A stretch of 9,966 bases of DNA. It comes from a bacterium (GTDB lineage Bacteria > Vulcanimicrobiota > Xenobia > Xenobiales > Xenobiaceae). The notes under the pieces were generated by a model, which saw nothing but the letters and a program-made list of their open reading frames with translations, was not told the origin of the DNA and did no database searches. Below, piece after piece: positions 1 through 6,314 of the stretch. Position 1 is the stretch's first letter, and every line of letters begins with the position of its first letter. Location of the stretch: positions 1 through 9,966 of the forward strand of contig JAFSXH010000021.1 in NCBI GenBank assembly GCA_017444165.1. The letters are read 5' to 3'. Both the position numbers and the translations under genes were made by a program.

Positions 1-945
1 AATAACTAATCCCTGATTTACATTAGAAGAATCTGCCTTTTGAACAGGGCCAATATCTTTGGGAATGATAATTTCGGGTCGAATAACTCCCGCTCTGATC
101 TGAGTAGCTCCAGACACGGAAGCCCAATAGCCTTCGTGACGGCGCAAAAGTTCAAAAGTTCGCTGGGCCATAGCGATCTGTCCAAAGCCCTCGGTAATAA
201 TCAAGGTTAAGCCAACCTGCTCAGAACCCGTAATAGCTACCCCTAAATCATAACCCAAAAAAGCGGCCAGATCGCTATCGGCGATCCCACCTACCACGAC
301 TGCTTTAACACCGATTTTTACCGCCTGGCGCAAAAAATCACTCGTCACCAGCGATCCGCCCACCAAGATCTTGCCTTTATGCTCATCGTTCAGTCCAGCA
401 ATATCCATAACCTCATCTGGTTTCTGGCAAAAGAGAGAGAGCTCGCCAGCGGTCTCCAGACCTATACCGAAGATCCCCTGAATAAAGGCGGCCTTCGTCT
501 TAATGATAACTCCCTCATCGGAAAGGACTCTCTCAACGTATCCATCGACGTAAGCGGTAATTTCCACTGGTACAGAGGGGGCTCTCAATACAGCTAAACC
601 GCTAGCTTCAGAGACAGACTCAATCGTACCTTTTATAGGAGAGGTCAAATTAGACTTAAAGAAACCGAAGAAACCTTTACTTTGAGCAATTAACTCATCT
701 TTTTCTACAGCCTCGCCTTCTTTTTTTACCATGACGGAAGGAACATCTTCGGCGGCAATTCCCAATTTGGCGGAGACATTGACCAGCTCAACCTTACCAG
801 GCAAAAACGTACTGGCCACGACTGTGTTCCAAGCTACTTTTTGCCCCTCTTCAACTACAACCTTACCTTGCAAAGGCAGACGGCGTTCGATCTCTAATTC
901 TGTATAATCAGTAACCTTTAAACCAGGTATATAAGCACTACCCAT
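1..945 (-). CDS. MutL-associated conserved protein, barrel-sandwich-like (partial, 3' end missing)
   Basis: The reading frame is open from an ATG at 945 to the left edge, giving the first 315 residues; the stop lies outside the window. The ATG overlaps the last 8 bases of the MutL-like gene, so translation is probably coupled; I see no good independent Shine-Dalgarno site. Residues ~22-170 hold short beta-rich, glycine-spaced segments (LPLQGKVVVEEGQKV, LPGKVELVNVSAKLG, SPIKGTIESVSEASG, IQGIFGIGLETAGEL) of the kind seen in barrel-sandwich (lipoyl/RnfC-like) folds. Residues ~190-290 read like an alpha/beta domain with GGSLVTSDF, VVVGGIADSDL, LGYDLGVAITG and SGATQIRAGVIRPE. There is no signal peptide or membrane segment. 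I recall this protein as a frequent neighbour of long MutL homologues, but I know of no established function. The fold assignment is inference; the gene itself is well supported by length, codon pattern and operon position. Confidence 0.8.
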   Translation of the reverse strand, partial: MGSAYIPGLKVTDYTELEIERRLPLQGKVVVEEGQKVAWNTVVASTFLPGKVELVNVSAKLGIAAEDVPSVMVKKEGEAVEKDELIAQSKGFFGFFKSNLTSPIKGTIESVSEASGLAVLRAPSVPVEITAYVDGYVERVLSDEGVIIKTKAAFIQGIFGIGLETAGELSLFCQKPDEVMDIAGLNDEHKGKILVGGSLVTSDFLRQAVKIGVKAVVVGGIADSDLAAFLGYDLGVAITGSEQVGLTLIITEGFGQIAMAQRTFELLRRHEGYWASVSGATQIRAGVIRPEIIIPKDIGPVQKADSSNVNQGLVI

Positions 946-2728
946 TGGCCAAAACGCCCTTCCATTCTTGTAACTTTTCGATCAAACGCTGGCGATCTTT
1001 AGGCCATTGGAACGGGTTGCGCCCTCGGCCATCAAAGATCAGACCTACCACGCCCCCCTTGAGCTTCTTCTCTAAAGTCTTGCCACTGCCAGCACCGAGA
1101 TCTAAGCCCTTTGAGGGAGATAAAACGGCCTCAACCTCACGCCCAACCTCTAACCTCTTAACTATCATCTCACCAAAATGCAAAACTATACTCTCACCGC
1201 CAACTTCACCTTTTAACAAAATATCACCCTCTTTGAAAACTTGATCTGCAGTGTTGACTGGAGCAATGCAAGTTCCCAATTCGATAAGGCAATCTTTTTC
1301 AAAGACATTGGTAGCCGCTTCGGGTAAGATAGTGGAGAGAACGCCCAACTGTGGCATCATGAAGATAGAATCCACAGCCAATGCGGTCACTCCCCAGGGC
1401 AAGAAAGCATCGATCAACATGGAAGCGGTTTGCCATCTCTGAGGAGCGTGGGAGAGGACTCCGCCAGAACCTATGAGCATATCCAGGGACATGAGATCGA
1501 CCAGAGAGCCGCTCTTTTCTTGACTGAACATAGAGCCAATATCACTCTTATGTTGGACACCTTTTAACCCTGTGGCTAATTGGGCGTGTTGTTCGAAGGA
1601 GAGACGGAGAGCCTCGCGACAGACGGCCTGCTCAATTTCGAGATCTTCCATTAAATAAGGGATCGAGGTGGGGCGGATCATCTTATTTTTAATGCGGTTG
1701 CGCAACTGAGCCTCGTCAATATCGAAGGGAACCCAACGCATAACGTTTTCTAAACCTGCATCGGCGAAGACATTGGAGATCGAGTAACTCATGCCGTAAT
1801 TGGCCGAAACAGTGCGGTTGAAGACCTCGGAAAAGACAGAAAAGACATCAGTAGTTGCTCCGCCAATGTCCACACCTACAATATTTATACCGTGCATCTG
1901 AGCTATCTTCTGCATGATCAGACCGACGGCCGCAGGTGTAGGCATAATATCTTCATCGGCCATCTTCATGAGATTGGGATAACCTGGCGCATGGGCCATA
2001 ACATGTTCTAAAAACTGCTTTTGGATCTTTAAGCGAGCGGGCTGAAGATTTTCTCTATCGAGGGTCGGACGGATATTGTCGACGATCTCTAGAGCGGTCT
2101 TCTCTCCTAAAATCTTAGTAATCTGCGAACGCACATCCTTATTGCCAGCGAAAATTATCGGCAATTTGTAATTTATACCCAAACGCGGGCGCGGATCGGC
2201 CGCTCCGAAGAGTTGGGCCATCTCTACAACGTGCTTCTGTACCCCTCCATCGACACCGCCAGAGAGCAAGACCATATCGGGGCGCAATTTGCGGATCAGT
2301 TCAATCTTTTCGTAGGGTAAACGCTTGTCATTAGAAGAGAGAACCTCCATAACGACCGCCCCTGCCCCCAAAGCGGCTCGTTGGGCACTCTCAGAGCTCA
2401 TCTTAGCTACTACACCTGCGACCATCATTTGCAAGCCGCCGCCTGCCGAGGAGGTGGAAAGGTAAATATCAATACCCTCTTTGCCGTTGTAGGGTTTGAT
2501 AAAGTTGCCCTCACCATCTAAAATCGGCCGATCTACCAATTCTCCTACCTCTAAAGCGGCATTGCGCACTCCCAAGGTTACATCTTCAGCGGGGGCTTCA
2601 ACCGTAGTTGGAGCTTCACCGCGCACGACTAGGCGAAATTCATCTCCCTGTTTTTCAATTAAAATAGCCTTCGTGGTCGTACTGCCACAATCGGTAACAA
2701 GAATAGAGCGTATAGAATCCTTATCCAT
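938..2728 (-). CDS. MutL-family ASKHA ATPase (glutamate mutase MutL-like), long form
   Basis: This 596-residue cytosolic protein belongs to the MutL family, whose founder is encoded with the B12-dependent glutamate mutase genes and is thought to act as a reactivating or chaperone ATPase. It is not the DNA mismatch-repair MutL. Visible ASKHA nucleotide-binding motifs are VTDCGSTTTKA (residues ~11-21), LLSGGVDGG (~154-162), VGVDIGGATTDV (~284-295) and GSGGVLSHAPQ (~420-430). Founder-type MutL is, from memory, about 460 residues. The extra C-terminal ~130 residues carry LDLGAGSGK (~542-550) and VVGLIFDGRGRNP near the end, which I recall from the ~600-residue subclass. An upstream in-frame TTG at 2743 would add five residues, but the ATG at 2728 is preferred because AAGGA lies five bases before it. 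It overlaps the upstream stop by 8 bases and the downstream ATG by 8 bases. No mutase gene lies in the window, so the partner enzyme is unknown. Confidence 0.88.
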   Translation of the reverse strand: MDKDSIRSILVTDCGSTTTKAILIEKQGDEFRLVVRGEAPTTVEAPAEDVTLGVRNAALEVGELVDRPILDGEGNFIKPYNGKEGIDIYLSTSSAGGGLQMMVAGVVAKMSSESAQRAALGAGAVVMEVLSSNDKRLPYEKIELIRKLRPDMVLLSGGVDGGVQKHVVEMAQLFGAADPRPRLGINYKLPIIFAGNKDVRSQITKILGEKTALEIVDNIRPTLDRENLQPARLKIQKQFLEHVMAHAPGYPNLMKMADEDIMPTPAAVGLIMQKIAQMHGINIVGVDIGGATTDVFSVFSEVFNRTVSANYGMSYSISNVFADAGLENVMRWVPFDIDEAQLRNRIKNKMIRPTSIPYLMEDLEIEQAVCREALRLSFEQHAQLATGLKGVQHKSDIGSMFSQEKSGSLVDLMSLDMLIGSGGVLSHAPQRWQTASMLIDAFLPWGVTALAVDSIFMMPQLGVLSTILPEAATNVFEKDCLIELGTCIAPVNTADQVFKEGDILLKGEVGGESIVLHFGEMIVKRLEVGREVEAVLSPSKGLDLGAGSGKTLEKKLKGGVVGLIFDGRGRNPFQWPKDRQRLIEKLQEWKGVLANG

Positions 2729-3041
2729 CTTTATCCTTTTCAATCTCAGCTCGTTCTAAAGTATCTAAAAATATCTCAGTCTGGGAGCGACTGGCTAAAA
2801 TCTCCCTGAAGGCAGTGTAGGTAGAGTTTCCTCCCAACATATTCAAGAGTGGCTGGAAGAAGACCATAGCTTGACTGCCCAAAAAAGATAGAGGCTTAAC
2901 AGAATCAAAAAACCACAGGGCAGGGACACCTAACCCCCTATGGACGATCTCCTGTGAGACCTTGTCCATCTCCTTTTGGAGTTTATCTTTATCCTGAGGC
3001 TCTTCATCCTCAATACTCCACATGTTAGACCAATTAATCAA
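2721..3041 (-). CDS. Small conserved MutL-cluster protein with hydrophobic VPALWF/PLSFLGSQ core
   Basis: The protein is about 106 residues if the TTG at 3041 is used, or 100 residues from the ATG at 3023 (MWSIEDEE...). TTG has a weak TAGG ten bases upstream and lies 11 bases after the preceding stop; the ATG has no visible Shine-Dalgarno site, so the start is unsettled. The N-terminal third is charged and probably helical (EEPQDKDKLQKEMDKV). The middle is a hydrophobic stretch (residues ~36-69) with VHRGLGVPALWFFDSVKPL followed by SFLGSQAMVFFQPLL, and the C-terminus is charged again (FLDTLERAEIEKDKDG). I recall similar small proteins with a VPA..F.E...PLSFL.SQ pattern next to MutL or methylmalonyl-CoA mutase genes in deep-branching bacteria, without an assigned function. 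The hydrophobic core has prolines and looks more like a membrane-surface or protein-docking segment than a clean transmembrane helix. Its stop overlaps the MutL-like start by 8 bases. Confidence 0.75.
   Translation of the reverse strand: MINWSNMWSIEDEEPQDKDKLQKEMDKVSQEIVHRGLGVPALWFFDSVKPLSFLGSQAMVFFQPLLNMLGGNSTYTAFREILASRSQTEIFLDTLERAEIEKDKDG
2734..2738 (-). promoter_or_regulatory. Ribosome binding site deciding the MutL-like start
   Basis: On the minus strand AAGGA is followed by five bases (TAAAG) and then ATG at 2728. This favours the ATG start over the in-frame TTG at 2743. The site lies inside the end of the upstream gene, which fits translational coupling. Confidence 0.6.
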
Positions 3042-3052
3042 GTTTTAAAAAC

Positions 3053-3544
3053 CTATGCCTTAACTAATCTCTCGCTCAAGATCTCTTCTACACGCTCAAT
3101 ATGTTCATAGTCGAGGGGCAAAAACATGGAACGGCGCATACTTTGTAAGTACTCTTTGAAAGAAGATCCCTTGCCAGCGTGGCGCATATCCATCCATAAA
3201 ACTACACCATTGTTCTGAACAGAGTAAGAGCGATAATCCTCCCACTTTATAAACGTAGGCTTACCAAAACGTTTAACCTCGATCCCTTCATTAGAGAATG
3301 TAAATCTAGTTACAAAAAAGTAAGGGATCAATCCGTGCAAGACGATAGCCATCAAAATTATGGGGATCAAAATGGCATCTTTAAATCCTGTAAACAGGGT
3401 CCAGGTCATGAAGGCCAAAAAGACCAGTATAACCACAGTCAACATCGGCTTCTTAGCGGCTGGATGTTGAACCAAAGTTAGGGGCAACTTATTCTCTTTA
3501 ACGCCCTTATTCTGCAAACGGCGTTCTTTATTCTTACGGCTCAT
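3053..3544 (-). CDS. Small integral membrane protein, two helices plus possible PH-like domain
   Basis: The 163-residue protein begins with a strongly basic N-terminus (MSRKNKERRLQNKGVKENK), followed by two hydrophobic helices at about residues 34-52 and 56-77 separated by a short turn (TGFKD). The remaining ~85 residues are soluble and start with FTFSNEGIEVKRFGKPTFIKWEDYRSY, a pattern typical of bacterial two-helix proteins with a YcxB/PH-like beta domain (strand, glycine turn, strand, I.WEDI-type strand). The positive-inside rule predicts both ends in the cytoplasm. It is the first gene of the four-gene operon and is 11 bases upstream of the next gene. The ATG has no Shine-Dalgarno sequence, which agrees with the promoter placing the transcript start almost at the ATG. 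I do not recognise a specific function; membrane anchoring of the downstream proteins is only an inference. Confidence 0.78.
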   Translation of the reverse strand: MSRKNKERRLQNKGVKENKLPLTLVQHPAAKKPMLTVVILVFLAFMTWTLFTGFKDAILIPIILMAIVLHGLIPYFFVTRFTFSNEGIEVKRFGKPTFIKWEDYRSYSVQNNGVVLWMDMRHAGKGSSFKEYLQSMRRSMFLPLDYEHIERVEEILSERLVKA

Positions 3545-3552
3545 TAGCGGCT

Positions 3553-3580
3553 ATTCTAACTTACACGACCGAAAAGTCAA
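3553..3580 (-). promoter_or_regulatory. Sigma70-type promoter of the MutL-like operon, predicted leaderless
   Basis: Read on the minus strand, TTGACT (3580-3575) and TAGAAT (3558-3553) are separated by 16 bases, each matching five of six consensus bases. Only eight bases separate the -10 box from the ATG at 3544, so transcription would be expected to start at about 3547-3545, one to three bases before the start codon. An 8-base palindrome, CACTAGTG (3582-3589), sits just upstream of the -35 box and could be an operator half or chance. Confidence 0.6.
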
Positions 3581-3613
3581 ACACTAGTGAAGATATGTTT
3601 AGTTTAGCGGAAG

Positions 3614-3641
3614 TTTACAGACAAAAGTAGAACACTTTAAC
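3614..3641 (+). promoter_or_regulatory. Possible miaA promoter
   Basis: TTTACA (3614-3619) and TTTAAC (3636-3641) are separated by 16 bases. The -35 matches five of six consensus bases but the -10 only four, so this is weak. It would give a leader of roughly 14 bases containing the GAGAGG ribosome binding site (3648-3653). Confidence 0.27.
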
Positions 3642-3661
3642 GTGATCGAGAGGTTAAAATA

Positions 3662-4567
3662 ATGTTCTGCAAAGTTATCGCTATAATGGGTCCCACGGCT
3701 TCTGGAAAATCCCAATTGGCCTTACAATTAGCTCAAGAGTTCAAAGGAGAGATAATCAGCGGAGATTCCGCTCAAGTATACATCGGCCCCGACATTGGCA
3801 CAGCTAAACCCACTTTTCAAGAACAAAATCTAGTGGCTCACCACTTAATAGACATACGCCAGTTGAATGATCCTTTCAGCCTAGCCGACTTTCAAAAAAT
3901 AGCCTCCTCTCTCATTGAGGAGATCTCGTATCGTCAGAGAGTACCCTTTGTTGTAGGCGGTACTGGCCTCTATCTGCGCGGACTTTTAGAGGGCTACACC
4001 CTAGTAGAGACTAAACCAGATCCAAAATTGCGCGAGAGTCTAAGCAATCGAGAATTGCCCGATCTTCTCCAGGAACTGCAAGAGCGCGATCCTGTAGCTT
4101 ACGATCAGGTGGATAGATGTAATAAACGCCGCGTAGTCAGGGCTTTAGAGATAATAATCCAAACGGGACGGCCACTTTCAGAGGCAAGTAAACGCGAAAA
4201 ACCGCCCTTTGAAGTTCTCAAGATAGCTCCTTACTGGGAAAGAGATGTCCTCTATCAGCGCATTGATCTGCGCTTGGAGGAGATGTTCAGATCTGGTTGG
4301 CTGGAAGAAGTCAGCTCTCTTTACGAGCAAGGCTGGGAAGATAACTTGCGTTATTTGCGCATTCTAGGCTACAGCGAACTTCTGAATGTGGTGAAGGGTG
4401 AGCTTTCTCTAAATGAAGCTAAAGAGCAGATTCGTCTATCAACCCACAGATTCGCCAAAAGACAATTGACCTGGCTAAAAAGGGAACCTAACTTGAATTA
4501 CATTCCCGCAGGTGATGGTTTGTACGATCAGGCACGCTCAAAAATTAAAAAATTTTTGGAGGCATGA
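3662..4567 (+). CDS. miaA: tRNA dimethylallyltransferase MiaA
   Basis: The enzyme transfers the dimethylallyl group of DMAPP to N6 of adenosine-37, next to the anticodon of tRNAs that read codons starting with U, making i6A, the precursor of ms2i6A. At 301 residues it has the usual family length. Motifs in order are the P-loop GPTASGKS (10-17), SGDSAQVY with D35 and Q38, DIGTAKP (44-50), HHLIDI (60-65), GGTGLYLRGLLEG (99-111), NKRRVVRALEI (154-164), ILGYSEL (234-240) and RFAKRQLTWLKR (263-274). These cover the nucleotide-binding site, the catalytic Asp/substrate channel and the tRNA-contacting C-terminal region. GAGAGG lies eight bases before the ATG, supporting the start. It is divergent from the MutL-like operon (117-base gap) and convergent with the glycosyltransferase-like gene (23-base gap). 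No truncation or frame disruption is seen. Confidence 0.97.
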   Translation: MFCKVIAIMGPTASGKSQLALQLAQEFKGEIISGDSAQVYIGPDIGTAKPTFQEQNLVAHHLIDIRQLNDPFSLADFQKIASSLIEEISYRQRVPFVVGGTGLYLRGLLEGYTLVETKPDPKLRESLSNRELPDLLQELQERDPVAYDQVDRCNKRRVVRALEIIIQTGRPLSEASKREKPPFEVLKIAPYWERDVLYQRIDLRLEEMFRSGWLEEVSSLYEQGWEDNLRYLRILGYSELLNVVKGELSLNEAKEQIRLSTHRFAKRQLTWLKREPNLNYIPAGDGLYDQARSKIKKFLEA

Positions 4568-4590
4568 TTTTCACTTGGAACAAATCATAA

Positions 4591-6261
4591 TTAATTTGAT
4601 GACTTCAGATAATCACAGATAAGATAGTCATATTTTCCAAGATTAAGTTCTATGATCGCAGACAACCTTTTTTTATCAAAAAGATCGCCTCTAGTTATCA
4701 AAATAATCTTATCATAAAATTCATGAAGACTCTCATTTTGTATCTCATTGTTAAGTTTTCTTACACTTTCCTTATACCCCGCAGGAAAAGCCCTTTTTAT
4801 ATGACCGACTCGAAACTTGTCTTTTTCTGGTACAATTGCGGGAAGATGAGAAAGCAAAGGATCGGATAATCCAAATTGGTCTGTTAGATAAATGTCGTTG
4901 TTATAAAATACATTTACACCGTGGAGTTCATTGAATGCGCCGCCGATGTAACCACTTTTGCGAATTTCTTCTATTTTATCATTAATTTTATAGAAAAGTA
5001 GCCTGTCTGATAGAGAATCACTTCCTAGTGAAGACATAACATTGGGAATAAAACCTGTAAATTTATAATAAAAAGATTTTTCATCCGTTATTTGTGCTGT
5101 CGTTTCTTTGCAGAATTTATGATTTTCATTATAGAGTGTGTGTAAAAGATTATTACCTATAAATTCAGATGTTAAATATGATATGATACCAATACCCCCA
5201 ATAACTATTAGCACAACAACTTCCTTATATTTTTGACGGGCATTTTCGTTCATAATGTTGAGAAGAAGTATGACGGAAAGATAATATAGGACGGTATAAT
5301 GACGACCCATCATAAAATCTCCGCCAATATAAACAATATATATTTGATAAAGTATTATGCCAAAAGCAAAAAGAGCATTATTAGTATTTCTTTTTATGAA
5401 ACTTACAACGCTTATTGCTATAGGGACAAGCACAACCAAAGCATCGTTGGCGAGTGTCACATAAAAATATTGAAATCCCCTATCAAAATACCAAGTTTTA
5501 GGTATTCCTGTATTAAGTTTTATGAGGGCAGTATTTGGAACTAATAGTCCATAATAAAATAGAGAAAATATTTCCCAGCCGATGAATGGCAACAATCCTA
5601 TAATGCCAGCCAAAAACATTTTAGAAAACGATGTGTCCCTCTTAAAGAAAAAAGCATATACTATAATAGGTATAAATATGAGGACACTGTCCATTCTCGT
5701 TCCAGCTATAATAGAAAACGTAAATGACAGCATTAAAAGTCTTTTAAAGTCATATTTTTCAGATGAAAATATGATTGCAGCAAAAATCCCTGTAAGAAGA
5801 AACAGCATGCAGTTCTCAAGACCAGATGTAGCATAACTCATAAAACTTACGGAACACATAAACATAATACCGACAAGCACTGACTGTAGCTTACTTTTTA
5901 CAAATTTTTTCATGATAACGCCAAATGAAAAAACGGATATTGCTACCTGAACAGCTATCGATGTATAAAACATCTCTTTAGTGCAAAAATAAGCCAAAGC
6001 CAGCAGTATTGTAAAGAATGGATTCGTGGCGGCGAGTACCCGCTCACCATGATTATAGACAAAACCATTACCGAGAGCCAAATTTCTTGCCATAATAAAC
6101 GAATGATATGAGTCATCACAATTCCATGCATTAAAGATGACCATACATGCTAATAATATTATAACAACGATATTTAGATGGCTTAAAGATATTATATCTT
6201 TAGTCGTAGACTCATTAAAAACTTCATCCGCAGTTGTATTAGCAGTTTTACTCATAAACAT
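4591..6261 (-). CDS. GT-C type polytopic membrane glycosyltransferase-like protein (AftB-like), AT-rich
   Basis: The 556-residue protein has about ten hydrophobic segments from residue ~29 to ~363, then a ~190-residue C-terminal domain expected outside the cytoplasm. The first inter-helix loop has an acidic DD pair (residues 49-50, CDDSYHSF) followed by NGFVYNHGERVLAATNPF, the pattern of GT-C glycosyltransferases using lipid-linked sugars. Further conserved-looking motifs are SGLEN (146-150), R189/D191, YYGLLVPNT (236-244), GGDFMMGR (313-320), DQFGLSDPL (461-469) and GHIKRAFPAGY (486-496). This set most resembles the mycobacterial AftB arabinofuranosyltransferase-type family, but substrate and acceptor cannot be read from sequence. 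AAGGA lies eight bases before the ATG at 6261, supporting that start over the ATG two codons later. It follows speA by 53 bases on the same strand with no clear terminator between them. Base composition is much more AT-rich than the neighbours, suggesting acquisition by transfer. Confidence 0.82.
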   Translation of the reverse strand: MFMSKTANTTADEVFNESTTKDIISLSHLNIVVIILLACMVIFNAWNCDDSYHSFIMARNLALGNGFVYNHGERVLAATNPFFTILLALAYFCTKEMFYTSIAVQVAISVFSFGVIMKKFVKSKLQSVLVGIMFMCSVSFMSYATSGLENCMLFLLTGIFAAIIFSSEKYDFKRLLMLSFTFSIIAGTRMDSVLIFIPIIVYAFFFKRDTSFSKMFLAGIIGLLPFIGWEIFSLFYYGLLVPNTALIKLNTGIPKTWYFDRGFQYFYVTLANDALVVLVPIAISVVSFIKRNTNNALFAFGIILYQIYIVYIGGDFMMGRHYTVLYYLSVILLLNIMNENARQKYKEVVVLIVIGGIGIISYLTSEFIGNNLLHTLYNENHKFCKETTAQITDEKSFYYKFTGFIPNVMSSLGSDSLSDRLLFYKINDKIEEIRKSGYIGGAFNELHGVNVFYNNDIYLTDQFGLSDPLLSHLPAIVPEKDKFRVGHIKRAFPAGYKESVRKLNNEIQNESLHEFYDKIILITRGDLFDKKRLSAIIELNLGKYDYLICDYLKSSN

Positions 6262-6314
6262 TTCTGATATCCTTGCATAGATCGTTTTGTAACGCGCTGA
6301 TATTTACGCGGATC

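Noticed and set aside
379..597. Short open frame on the plus strand near the left edge
   Set aside because: It is antisense to the partial MutL-associated gene, whose frame is continuous for 315 codons and has recognisable conserved motifs.
945..1442. Two plus-strand open frames (945-1244, 1251-1442)
   Set aside because: They are shadows of the MutL-like gene; the translations are low in information (Pro/Lys/Ser rich) and start without ribosome binding sites.
4564..4588. Inverted repeat ATGATTT/AAATCAT between miaA and the convergent gene, considered as a shared terminator
   Set aside because: The seven-base stem is AT-only apart from one pair, has an 11-base loop, and no T-run follows on either strand.
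5299..5836. Two plus-strand open frames inside the glycosyltransferase-like gene
   Set aside because: They are antisense to an intact 556-residue membrane protein and look like chance frames in AT-rich DNA.
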